Of a stretch of DNA of 17,153 nt, positions 7,135-14,428 are shown one piece after another; positions within the stretch are counted from its first letter, which is position 1; every line of letters starts with the position of its first letter. Source of the DNA: an uncultured Schaedlerella sp. (GTDB taxonomy: Bacteria > Bacillota > Clostridia > Lachnospirales > Lachnospiraceae); the NCBI GenBank assembly GCA_934435195.1, contig CAKSAJ010000040.1, positions 1-17,153 of the forward strand. Direction: 5' to 3'. Below the pieces are notes generated by a model. That model worked only from the letters and a program-made list of their open reading frames with translations, was not told where the DNA came from and ran no database searches. The position numbers were made by a program, and so were the translations under genes.

Positions 7135-7168
7135 ATGTAGTTTTCAAAACTACATCAAGCATATGCTT
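7135..7168. repeat. Two adjacent palindromes upstream of the PAQR gene
   Basis: ATGTAGTTTT (7135-7144) and AAAACTACAT (7146-7155) form a perfect inverted repeat around a single C. One base later comes the perfect 12-base palindrome AAGCATATGCTT (7157-7168). Both lie 40-75 bases upstream of the candidate -10. They could be operators or the base of an RNA hairpin; no regulator family was recognised. Confidence 0.45.
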
Positions 7169-7206
7169 ATATTATACCCATAAAAGAAAAAATGCAAGAG
7201 GAAAAT

Positions 7207-7252
7207 AAAACAGGATGCGAAAAATGTTATTACATTTTTCGCATCCTGTTTT
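7207..7252 (-). terminator. Very strong terminator behind the carbamate kinase gene
   Basis: A perfect 20-bp stem pairs 7207-7226 with 7233-7252 around a 6-base loop. It starts 15 bases past the carbamate kinase stop on the minus strand and ends in TTTTATTTT there. Being symmetric, it may also act on the plus strand. Confidence 0.85.
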
Positions 7253-7266
7253 ACTATAAGAAAAGA

Positions 7267-8199
7267 TTATCCATGAATTCTTGTTCCGGCTTTTCCATGT
7301 AAACCGGCTTTTAATTGGTCAAGAGAAGTAATCAGAGCCTCGCGACCTTCTTTCTGTTCGATAAATTCAACAGCAGCTTTAAATTTAGGGAACATATTGT
7401 AAGTACCGAAATGTCCGGCATCCATATATTCTTTTGCCTGAGCAACGGAGATAGAACCAAGTTTTTCTTCAGCCGGAGTGCCCATGTTAATACAAACCTG
7501 ATCTACGCTTGTAAGGATAATAAGGAGATCAGCGTTGACACCTTCTGCAAGCTTACCTGCGGCAAGGTCTTTTTCAATAACAGCACTGGCACCGCGTAAG
7601 TGATTATCCTGTTCCAGAACAGGAATACCGCCACCGCCACATGCAACAACTAACTGGTCGGCATTAAGCAGAGCATTGATAGCGTCTAATTCTACGATTT
7701 TAACCGGATTTGGAGCGGATACAACTCGACGGAATCCTTTACCCGGCTCTTCTACTACATAATTTCCTTTTTTGCGTTCTTCATTGGCATCTTCAGCATT
7801 CATGTAACGTCCGAGTACTTTTGTAGGTGTATAGAAAGCTTCATCATACGGATCTACAATTACCTGTGTCAGGACAGTGCTGACTGTACGATAAATACCG
7901 CGATTCAATAATTCCTCGCGAATTCCATTCTGCAGGTCATATCCGATATAACCCTGACTCATAGCTGAGCAAACAGACATTGGTGCAGATGTATAATTAT
8001 CATGAGTTTTACCAAACTCATTCATAGCAGTATGTATCATCCCGACCTGAGGTGCATTACTGTGAGTGATCGCAACCTGATAGCCTTCTTCAATTAAATC
8101 AGCAATGGATTTGGCTGTTTTAGCTACTGCAATTTTCTGCTCCGGTAATGTTGTGCCAAGTGCTCTATGCCCCAATGCAATAACTGCTCTTTTTTTCAT
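7267..8199 (-). CDS. Carbamate kinase family protein (YqeA-like) with altered motifs
   Basis: Carbamate kinases interconvert carbamoyl phosphate plus ADP with ATP plus carbamate, usually as the last step of arginine or purine/ureide fermentation. The 310 residues cover the whole amino-acid-kinase fold: CGGGGIPV, LRGASAVIEKDLAAGKLAE, ILTSVDQV, KAGTRI. It resembles E. coli YqeA in SVCSAMSQGYIGYDLQN. Several loops that contact carbamoyl phosphate or ATP differ from canonical enzymes: ALGGNAL is ALGHRAL (residues 9-15), HGNGPQVG is HSNAPQVG, and GSMxPK is YNMFPK, while the lysines of EKDL and MFPK remain. It may thus use another acyl phosphate or have changed activity. GGAGGA (minus strand) precedes the ATG. 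No arginine deiminase, ornithine carbamoyltransferase or ureide genes lie nearby, so the source of substrate is unclear. Confidence 0.85.
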   Translation of the reverse strand: MKKRAVIALGHRALGTTLPEQKIAVAKTAKSIADLIEEGYQVAITHSNAPQVGMIHTAMNEFGKTHDNYTSAPMSVCSAMSQGYIGYDLQNGIREELLNRGIYRTVSTVLTQVIVDPYDEAFYTPTKVLGRYMNAEDANEERKKGNYVVEEPGKGFRRVVSAPNPVKIVELDAINALLNADQLVVACGGGGIPVLEQDNHLRGASAVIEKDLAAGKLAEGVNADLLIILTSVDQVCINMGTPAEEKLGSISVAQAKEYMDAGHFGTYNMFPKFKAAVEFIEQKEGREALITSLDQLKAGLHGKAGTRIHG

Positions 8200-8227
8200 A
8201 ATTTTGTTCCTCCGTTTCGTCTAAGCA

Positions 8228-8251
8228 ATGTAAGAAAATTCTTTCTTACAT
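8228..8251. repeat. Perfect inverted repeat in the divergent promoter region
   Basis: ATGTAAGAAA (8228-8237) and TTTCTTACAT (8242-8251) flank four bases. The repeat lies at the predicted transcription start of the minus-strand carbamate kinase gene. It could be an operator or a 5'-leader hairpin. It is about 60 bases from the -10 of the + strand ABC operon, so a shared regulator is possible but unproven. Confidence 0.5.
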
Positions 8252-8278
8252 AATAAATTGTCAGAAAGAAAAATGCAA
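8250..8278 (-). promoter_or_regulatory. Promoter of the carbamate kinase gene
   Basis: On the minus strand TTGCAT (8273-8278) and TATTAT (8250-8255) are 17 bases apart. The -10 is good and the -35 moderate. It lies about 50 bases before the ATG. Confidence 0.5.
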
Positions 8279-8286
8279 GATGTAAG

Positions 8287-8315
8287 TATTCATTCGGGAA
8301 GAAAAATGTTATAAT
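8287..8315 (+). promoter_or_regulatory. Promoter of the ABC exporter operon
   Basis: A perfect -10 TATAAT (8310-8315) follows a weak -35 TATTCA (8287-8292) by 17 bases. Transcription should begin near 8322, giving a short leader with GGAGG at 8336-8340. Confidence 0.55.
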
Positions 8316-8347
8316 AAAAAAACGTGAGTAAGAATGGAGGCGAGCTT

Positions 8348-10096
8348 GTGAGAAAACTGCTTATTTATTTAAAAGATTATAAAAAAGAAAGTATTATAGG
8401 CCCATTGTTTAAATTGTTGGAAGCAACGTTTGAATTGATCGTGCCGGTCATAATGGCACACATCATAGATATTGGTATCAAGAATCAGGACACGCTTTAT
8501 ATTTGGAAAATGGGTGCCGTGCTTGTAATATTTGGAATTTTAGGGCTGACATGTTCATTGCTGGCACAATATTTTGCGGCGAAGGCAGCAGTTGGATTTG
8601 GAACTGCACTCAGGCATGATTTATTCTGGCATATTGAAAATTTGTCACATGCAGAGGTTGATAAGGCCGGAAGTTCAACATTGGTTGTTCGAATGACAAG
8701 TGATGTCAATCAGGTACAGTCAGGGGTGAATCTTGTATTACGACTGTTTTTAAGATCACCGTTTATCGTTGTCGGCGCACTGGTTATGGCATTTACAATT
8801 AACTGGAAGGCAGCAATGGTATTTGTTGTGACCGTTCCGCTGTTGGCGTTCGTTATCTATGGAATTATGGTTATTACGATTCCTTTATACAAGAAGGTTC
8901 AAAGAGAATTAGATGAAGTATTATTGACAACCCGTGAGAATCTGACAGGAGTTCGTGTGATTCGTGCATTTCGTACTCAGAAGCTGGAGCGGGAGACCTT
9001 TGAACATAAGAGTGATGTGTTGATGGCTATACAGATGCACGTCGGCAAAATTTCGGCGTCATTGAATCCATTGACATATATTATTGTAAATGCCGGGATT
9101 ATTGCAGTTATCTGGTTTGGTGGAATTCAGGTAAATGTAGGCGATATGACGCAGGGAGAAGTAATTGCACTGGTAAACTATATGACACAGACATTGTTGG
9201 CACTTGTGGCCTTAGCAAATCTGATCATAACATTTACAAAAGCATTGGCATCGGCAGGGAGAATCAATGAAGTGTTTGCAATGAAGCCGGGCATTGTAGA
9301 TGGTAATGAGAAAGAGTCAGCAGTGCAACAGACAGAAGAACTAAAAACAGCTGTAAGCATGGAAGACGTAACATTTTATTATCAGGAGAGTAAAGAGCCT
9401 GCTGTGGAGCACATTTCATTTACAGCAAAAAAAGGTGAGACAATCGGAATTATCGGTGGTACCGGTTCTGGAAAATCAACATTGGTAAGTTTAATCCCGA
9501 GATTTTACGATGTGACAGAAGGACAGGTGCTTGTCAATGGAAAAGATGTCCGAGAATATAAAGTGGAGAATCTGAGAAGCAAAGTCGGCATGGTTCCGCA
9601 GAAAGCAGTTTTGTTCCATGGAACAATTCGAGATAATATGAAGATGGGACGAGAAGATGCCAGTGATGAAGAAATTTTTGCGGCACTTAAGACGGCACAG
9701 GCATTGGAAATTGTAGAAAATAAACCTGGTAAATTAGACACGGTGTTAAGTGAGGGCGGAAAGAATCTGTCAGGAGGACAGAGACAGAGACTTACAATCG
9801 CAAGAGCATTGGTCCGCAATCCGGAAGTATTGATTTTGGATGACAGTGCATCTGCATTGGATTTTGCAACAGATGCTAATTTAAGAAAAGCAATTGCGGA
9901 AGATACAAATAATATGACGGTATTTATTGTGTCTCAAAGAGCTGCGTCGATTATGTATGCAGATAAGATCATTGTATTAGATGACGGACAGATGGTTGGC
10001 TATGGAACACATCAAGAATTGTTGAAACAATGTGAGGTATATCAGGAAATCTGCTATTCTCAATTTTCAAAAGAGGAGGTGCAGGACCATGAATAA
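8348..10096 (+). CDS. ABC exporter half-transporter with degenerate ATPase site (BmrC-like)
   Basis: This 582-residue protein joins six transmembrane helices (about 1-320) to an ATPase domain. Walker A is GGTGSGKST with K376 and the signature is LSGGQ (474-478). Walker B ends in LDDSASALD, so the catalytic Glu is Asp (D499). The switch His is Gln (Q530 in IVSQRAAS). These two changes mark the subunit that contributes the non-hydrolysing site in heterodimeric exporters such as BmrC/BmrD or TM287/288. It therefore should pair with the next gene, exporting drugs, lipids or peptides across the cytoplasmic membrane. The start is GTG 8348 because GGAGG (8336-8340) fits it; the in-frame GTG at 8324 precedes that site. 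Its end overlaps the next gene by 8 bases. Confidence 0.92.
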   Translation: MRKLLIYLKDYKKESIIGPLFKLLEATFELIVPVIMAHIIDIGIKNQDTLYIWKMGAVLVIFGILGLTCSLLAQYFAAKAAVGFGTALRHDLFWHIENLSHAEVDKAGSSTLVVRMTSDVNQVQSGVNLVLRLFLRSPFIVVGALVMAFTINWKAAMVFVVTVPLLAFVIYGIMVITIPLYKKVQRELDEVLLTTRENLTGVRVIRAFRTQKLERETFEHKSDVLMAIQMHVGKISASLNPLTYIIVNAGIIAVIWFGGIQVNVGDMTQGEVIALVNYMTQTLLALVALANLIITFTKALASAGRINEVFAMKPGIVDGNEKESAVQQTEELKTAVSMEDVTFYYQESKEPAVEHISFTAKKGETIGIIGGTGSGKSTLVSLIPRFYDVTEGQVLVNGKDVREYKVENLRSKVGMVPQKAVLFHGTIRDNMKMGREDASDEEIFAALKTAQALEIVENKPGKLDTVLSEGGKNLSGGQRQRLTIARALVRNPEVLILDDSASALDFATDANLRKAIAEDTNNMTVFIVSQRAASIMYADKIIVLDDGQMVGYGTHQELLKQCEVYQEICYSQFSKEEVQDHE

Positions 10097-11843
10097 TCAG
10101 TTGGAAAAAAAGAATCAGGATACAATGAAAAAAGTTTTTAAGCTGATACGTCCGTATATGCATTACCTGATTTTATCATTGATTTTTGCAGCAATTTCTG
10201 TAGCACTGACTTTATATGCACCAATCTTATCGGGAAATGCAATTGACTTGATATTGTCAAAAGGACATGTAGATTTTGCCGGTGTATTTCAGATTTTAAA
10301 AAAGTATGCGGTTGTGATCATTCTGACAGGTGTGGCACAATGGTTTATGAATTTATGTAATAATAAAATTACTTACCAGGTAGTAAAAGATGTTCGAATC
10401 CGGGCATTTGTAAAATTGCAGGAACTTCCGCTAAAATATATTGACTCACACCAGTATGGTGAGACAATCAGCAGGATCATAACAGATGTAGAGCAGTTTT
10501 CAGATGGATTGCTGATGGGATTTTCACAGTTATTCACAGGAATTGTTACGATTGTGGGGACATTACTCTTTATGTTGACGATTAATGTGAAAATCTCCCT
10601 GGTTGTTATCTTGATTACACCAGTGTCATTGTTTGTTGCGAGCTTTATTGCAAAGAGAACCTATACGATGTTCAAAGCACAGTCAGAGAAGCGTGCAGAG
10701 ATGACATCGCTTATTAATGAGATGGTCGGGAACCAAAAGGTAGTACAGGCATTTGGATATGGTTCAAGAGCTTTGGAAAGATTTGACGAGATCAATGCAG
10801 ATTTGCAGAAGGTTAGTCTGCGCGCGATTTTCTTTTCATCAATTACGAATCCAAGCACTCGTTTTGTAAATGGACTTGTATATGCCGGTGTTGGAATCAC
10901 AGGTGCGTTAAGTGCAATCCGGGGATATATTTCCGTAGGACAATTATCTTGCTTTTTAAGCTATGCAAATCAATATACAAAACCATTTAACGAGATTTCC
11001 AGCGTTATCACGGAGCTTCAGAATGCTGCGGCATGTGCGAGAAGAGTGTTTGATTTTATAGAAGAAACACCGGAAATTCCGGATTCCAAGCAGGCGGTTG
11101 ATTTACAACAGGCAGACGGAAGTCTGGAGTTAAAAGAAGTATCATTTTCATATAGAAAAGATGTTCCGTTGCTTCAGCATCTGAATCTGCAGGTGAAACC
11201 GGGACAGAAGATTGCTATCGTAGGTCCGACAGGATGTGGAAAGACAACACTGATTAATTTGTTGATGCGTTTTTATGATATTGATGCAGGGCAGATTATT
11301 GTCAGTGGCCATGATATTCAGGAAATTAAAAGAGACAGTCTGAGAGAAAATTTTGGTATGGTTTTGCAGGAAACCTGGCTCAAATCAGGGACTGTTGCAG
11401 AGAATATTGCATATGGAAGAGAAGGAACTTCAAGAGAAGAGATCATAGCGGCAGCAAAAGCAGCCCATGCCCACAGCTTTATTAAGAGAATGCCGGAAGG
11501 GTATGATACGATGATCCAGGAAGAAGGAGGAAATCTTTCGCAAGGACAGAAACAATTGCTTTGTATTGCAAGGGTAATGTTAAATTTACCACCAATGTTG
11601 ATTTTGGATGAAGCAACGTCATCCATTGATACACGTACAGAAATCCGAATCCAGAAAGCTTTTCATCAGATGATGGAAGGAAGAACGAGTTTTATTGTAG
11701 CCCATAGATTATCTACAATCAGGGAAGCTGATGTGATTCTTGTGATGAAAGATGGAAATATTATCGAGCAGGGAACGCATGACGAATTATTGCAGGCAGG
11801 TGGATTTTACAAGCATTTGTATGAAAGTCAGTTTGCGAAGTAA
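10089..11843 (+). CDS. ABC exporter half-transporter with canonical ATPase site (BmrD-like)
   Basis: This 584-residue partner of the preceding gene has an N-terminal six-helix membrane domain (about 20-330) and a C-terminal ATPase. It shows Walker A GPTGCGKTT (K385), signature LSQGQ (483-487), Walker B LDEATSSID with catalytic E508, and switch H539 in VAHRLST. Its signature has Gln in place of the usual first Gly. In a heterodimer that signature faces the partner's degenerate Walker site, while this subunit's intact Walker residues face the consensus LSGGQ. One active and one inactive site result, as in known heterodimeric exporters. The start is ATG 10089, supported by GGAGGTG (10075-10081), and overlaps the upstream stop. 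Neither subunit has an N-terminal peptidase domain. The cargo is unknown. Confidence 0.92.
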   Translation: MNNQLEKKNQDTMKKVFKLIRPYMHYLILSLIFAAISVALTLYAPILSGNAIDLILSKGHVDFAGVFQILKKYAVVIILTGVAQWFMNLCNNKITYQVVKDVRIRAFVKLQELPLKYIDSHQYGETISRIITDVEQFSDGLLMGFSQLFTGIVTIVGTLLFMLTINVKISLVVILITPVSLFVASFIAKRTYTMFKAQSEKRAEMTSLINEMVGNQKVVQAFGYGSRALERFDEINADLQKVSLRAIFFSSITNPSTRFVNGLVYAGVGITGALSAIRGYISVGQLSCFLSYANQYTKPFNEISSVITELQNAAACARRVFDFIEETPEIPDSKQAVDLQQADGSLELKEVSFSYRKDVPLLQHLNLQVKPGQKIAIVGPTGCGKTTLINLLMRFYDIDAGQIIVSGHDIQEIKRDSLRENFGMVLQETWLKSGTVAENIAYGREGTSREEIIAAAKAAHAHSFIKRMPEGYDTMIQEEGGNLSQGQKQLLCIARVMLNLPPMLILDEATSSIDTRTEIRIQKAFHQMMEGRTSFIVAHRLSTIREADVILVMKDGNIIEQGTHDELLQAGGFYKHLYESQFAK

Positions 11844-11853
11844 CATTTGTGAG

Positions 11854-12723
11854 ATGAATAAAACTAAGAGTCACATTTTTACATTGGTGACAGTTGTAAG
11901 TATTGCAGGAATTGTTGGATTTTTACCGGTTTCTGCAATGGCAAAAACTGAGAATAAAATCGTTGGAATAAAAAAAGAAAGTACCGGTAATTTGACTCGG
12001 ATGGATCTAACAGCGATACTAGAAGGTATAAAACCAATCAGTAGCATTAATTCCAACGAAGATTCAAAAAGTAAAAGTACACAAGAAAAAAGTGAAAAAA
12101 AAGAGTTACCAAAGTCATATATAATTCAGGGATTCCCAATCATAAACCAGATGCCGGAGTTACCGACAGGATGCGAGATCACAGCAATGACAATGGCATT
12201 GAATTATTATGGATATCAGGCAGATAAAGTAGAGATGGCAACACAATATTTACCGGTGTTATATGAAGCAGAAATATATACCGGTGAAGATGGAAAGATT
12301 TATGGGAGTGATATAAATCAATATTTTATAGGGGATCCTACTACTGTTAATGGAATCATTTGCGGAACAGGGGCAATTGTTACAGCAGTAAATCAATATT
12401 TGGATGAGAATGGAAGTACGATGCGGGCAATCGCAAAAAAAGGAGTATCACCGGAAAAATTATATCAATGGGTAAGTGAAGATACACCCGTGGTAGTGTG
12501 GTGTACCATAGATATGGCAGATCGTTATGAAACAAGTGGATGGTATACAGAAAATGGTGATTATGTTGAGTGGAGCCAGAATGACCACGGAGCGGTGTTG
12601 ATCGGATACGATGAGAATCATGTCACAATTGCAGACCCGATAACCGGTGTGGTTGAATATGACAAGGCACAGTTTGAGTCTGTTTTCAAATCGAGAGGCA
12701 GCCAGTGTGTAATATTGGTGTAG
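11854..12723 (+). CDS. Secreted C39-like (papain-fold) cysteine peptidase
   Basis: The 289-residue product begins with a signal peptide (MNKTKS, a hydrophobic core, and a likely cut after PVSAMA at residue 30). A lysine/serine-rich linker (about 50-88) and a peptidase C39-like domain follow. The probable catalytic residues are C107 in PTGCEITA, H245 in NDHGAVLIGY and D261 in ADPITG. No lipobox, anchor or LPxTG is visible, so it should be released or held loosely at the wall. The start is ATG 11854, because the signal peptide begins there; the frame stays open upstream into the ABC gene. Only 10 bases separate it from the exporter's stop and no strong ribosome site is seen, so it may be translated by coupling. 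It might trim exported peptides or cell-wall peptides, but sequence shows only the fold. Confidence 0.85.
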   Translation: MNKTKSHIFTLVTVVSIAGIVGFLPVSAMAKTENKIVGIKKESTGNLTRMDLTAILEGIKPISSINSNEDSKSKSTQEKSEKKELPKSYIIQGFPIINQMPELPTGCEITAMTMALNYYGYQADKVEMATQYLPVLYEAEIYTGEDGKIYGSDINQYFIGDPTTVNGIICGTGAIVTAVNQYLDENGSTMRAIAKKGVSPEKLYQWVSEDTPVVVWCTIDMADRYETSGWYTENGDYVEWSQNDHGAVLIGYDENHVTIADPITGVVEYDKAQFESVFKSRGSQCVILV

Positions 12724-12744
12724 TAGAAGGGTATTTATCGGCGG

Positions 12745-12773
12745 TTGTTCCATGAAATCAATTGTGCTATACT
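12745..12773 (+). promoter_or_regulatory. Sigma-A-type promoter of lysC
   Basis: -35 TTGTTC (12745-12750) and -10 TATACT (12768-12773) are 17 bases apart. The ~70-base leader that follows is too short for a lysine riboswitch and shows no strong hairpin. No terminator separates it from the peptidase gene, so read-through from the ABC operon is possible. Confidence 0.65.
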
Positions 12774-12850
12774 ATTCAAGTATTAAATTCCTTGTTAGGT
12801 CTGACATCTCACGGAAGACTTATTGAGGAATAAAAGGGAGATTAAAAAAT

Positions 12851-14053
12851 ATGCTTACAGTAATGAAATTTGGCGGAAGTTCAGTCGCTGATCTGGAACA
12901 CATCCGCAATGTAGCAAAACGCTGTATCGAAAAACAGCAGGCCGGCAGTCAGGTTGTTGTTGTTCTTTCCGCAATGGGCAAAACAACAGATAACTTAATT
13001 GCAACAGCCAAACAGATTACTGAACAGCCGTCCAGAAGGGAACTGGATATGCTGCTTTCAACAGGAGAACAAGTATCTGTATCGTTGATGGCCATGACGC
13101 TGATCCAGATGGGAGTCAGTGCAGTATCGTTAAATGCATGGCAGGTGCCAATGCATACAACGTCAACTTATCAGAACGCACGGTTTAAACGAATCGACTC
13201 AGAGCGTATCCGAAAAGAACTGGATGCCAACAAGATTGTAGTTGTAACAGGATTTCAGGGGATTAACAAATATGAAGATATTACAACTCTTGGCCGTGGC
13301 GGATCGGATACAACAGCAGTTGCTTTAGCAGCAGAACTCCATGCGGATGTCTGTGAGATTTATACAGATGTAGATGGTGTCTATACTGCAGACCCACGTA
13401 TCGTGCCGGATGCACAAAAGATGGAAGAAGTTACTTACGACGAGATGCTGGAAATGGCTTCTCTTGGGGCAAAAGTCCTCCATAGCAGATGTGTGGAAAT
13501 CGCAAAAAAATATGGCGTGGAACTCTTAGTATGCTCCAGCCTGAACCGAAATTCCGGAACAATTGTAAGGGAGAATACAAAAATGGAAAAAATGTTAATC
13601 AGTGGTGTAGCAGCCGATAAAAACGTAGCTAAAATTCGTGTTGCCGGACTCGGAAATGACCCGGACAGCACATTCCGTCTCTTGAATGTATTAGATAAGA
13701 ATAACCTTAATATTGATGTTATGATCCAGTCACTTGGCAAAGACGGAACAAAATCTGTTTCATTTACAGTAGCTAAGCCAGACCTTCTTCGTGCGTTAGA
13801 TTTATTGAATGACAACAAAGATTATCTTGGAATTAAAAAATTAGATTCCGATGAAAAAGTTGCTAAGGTATCTGTCATTGGTGCGGGTATTCGTTCACAT
13901 TCCGGTGTCGCTGCCAAAATGTTCGGGGCACTGGCTAGTATCGGTGTAAATACAGAGATGGTCACTACTTCAGAAATTCGTATTACAGTTCTGATCGATG
14001 AAGAGTATACAGATCTTGCAATGCGTAAATTGCATGAAACGTTTATTAACTAA
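12851..14053 (+). CDS. lysC: Aspartate kinase, monofunctional
   Basis: Aspartokinase phosphorylates aspartate, the first step toward lysine/diaminopimelate, threonine and methionine, in the cytosol. The 400 residues include the kinase signatures KFGGSSV (6-12), STGEQVS (70-76), LGRGGSDTTA (147-156) and YTDVDGVYTADPR (171-183). Two ACT domains follow at about 264-400, with the VIGAGIRSHSGVAAKMFGAL stretch typical of the feedback-regulated type. Full-length for the class. GGGAG at 12836-12840 precedes the ATG by 10 bases. It has its own promoter. No other genes of the pathway are adjacent. Feedback inhibition, probably by lysine and/or threonine, is expected from the ACT domains but which one cannot be told. 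Confidence 0.95.
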   Translation: MLTVMKFGGSSVADLEHIRNVAKRCIEKQQAGSQVVVVLSAMGKTTDNLIATAKQITEQPSRRELDMLLSTGEQVSVSLMAMTLIQMGVSAVSLNAWQVPMHTTSTYQNARFKRIDSERIRKELDANKIVVVTGFQGINKYEDITTLGRGGSDTTAVALAAELHADVCEIYTDVDGVYTADPRIVPDAQKMEEVTYDEMLEMASLGAKVLHSRCVEIAKKYGVELLVCSSLNRNSGTIVRENTKMEKMLISGVAADKNVAKIRVAGLGNDPDSTFRLLNVLDKNNLNIDVMIQSLGKDGTKSVSFTVAKPDLLRALDLLNDNKDYLGIKKLDSDEKVAKVSVIGAGIRSHSGVAAKMFGALASIGVNTEMVTTSEIRITVLIDEEYTDLAMRKLHETFIN

Positions 14054-14073
14054 TTTTATAAAAACAGAGTGAC

Positions 14074-14127
14074 ATGCTCCCTTCTAGGTTGACAAATAAG
14101 AAGTTGTCGCTTAGGTGGGAGCATTTT
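14074..14127 (+). terminator. Branched hairpin behind lysC
   Basis: ATGCTCCC (14074-14081) pairs perfectly with GGGAGCAT (14117-14124), and GACAA (14091-14095) pairs with TTGTC (14104-14108) inside it. A short TTTT follows. It probably ends lysC transcription, but the long, two-part stem and short T run are atypical, so it may instead be part of a mobile-element end or small RNA. It also marks the left edge of the HTH-RhuM cassette. Confidence 0.55.
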
Positions 14128-14155
14128 ACATGTAAAAAAATTCATTCCGGCCAAC

Positions 14156-14177
14156 AAAACGCATTGCGAGCACAATG
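14156..14177. repeat. Repeat copy 1, candidate operator over the -35
   Basis: AAAACGCATTGCGAGCACAATG recurs with 20 of 22 bases identical at 14197-14218, 41 bases downstream. It contains CGCA-T-TGCG, and GCATTG (14161-14166) is inverted as CAATGC (14173-14178). It overlaps the -35 hexamer at 14164-14169. A likely binding site for the HTH protein encoded next. Confidence 0.7.
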
Positions 14178-14192
14178 CAAATATAGTATAAT
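14164..14192 (+). promoter_or_regulatory. Promoter of the HTH-RhuM cassette
   Basis: -35 TTGCGA (14164-14169) and perfect -10 TATAAT (14187-14192) are 17 bases apart. The -35 lies inside repeat copy 1, and the expected start (about 14199) lies inside copy 2, so occupancy of either copy should block transcription. Confidence 0.75.
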
Positions 14193-14196
14193 GTTA

Positions 14197-14218
14197 AAAA
14201 CGCATTGCGAGGAGAATG
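14197..14218. repeat. Repeat copy 2, candidate operator over start site and ribosome site
   Basis: Second copy of the 22-bp element (differences at two bases, CAC versus GAG). It spans the predicted transcription start and includes the ribosome site GAGGAG (14209-14214). The right-hand CAATGC half present in copy 1 is only partly kept here (AATG). Confidence 0.7.
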
Positions 14219-14221
14219 ATT

Positions 14222-14428
14222 ATGAATATTGCAATAACAATTAAAGAGTTACGTGAAAGTGTAAATATGACTAGAAGAGAGTTTTCAGAACATATAGGAA
14301 TACCAGTTAGAACTCTCGAAGACTGGGAAGCTGCAAGACGAACTCCACCCGAATATATTCCTAAACTCATTGCATATCAGTTAAAATATGAGGAATTAAT
14401 GAAAGAAAAGGAGAAAGAAAATGAGTGA
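14222..14428 (+). CDS. Small XRE-like helix-turn-helix protein, candidate autorepressor/antitoxin
   Basis: The 68-residue protein is almost only a Cro/C1-type helix-turn-helix: TIKELRESVNMTRREFSEHI, then GIPVRTLEDWEAARRTPP as turn and recognition helix (about 24-44), and a charged C-terminal tail. I start it at ATG 14222, because GAGGAG (14209-14214) is seven bases before it; the in-frame ATG at 14216 is too close. Its stop overlaps the start of the RhuM gene by 8 bases, so the two are translated together. Two copies of a 22-bp repeat flank its promoter, so it probably represses its own operon. Small HTH partners of this kind are common in toxin-antitoxin and mobile cassettes, but its role as antitoxin is inference. 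Confidence 0.75.
   Translation: MNIAITIKELRESVNMTRREFSEHIGIPVRTLEDWEAARRTPPEYIPKLIAYQLKYEELMKEKEKENE

Noticed and set aside
7132..7139. TACATGTA as a CopY/BlaI-type operator
   Set aside because: Those operators have two bases between TACA and TGTA; this one has none, and no such regulator gene is adjacent.
7191..7290. Small + strand frame across the carbamate kinase terminator
   Set aside because: It runs through both arms of the 20-bp terminator stem, has no ribosome site and is antisense to the kinase end.
12774..12850. Lysine riboswitch in front of lysC
   Set aside because: The leader is about 70 bases and has none of the long conserved structure of an L box.
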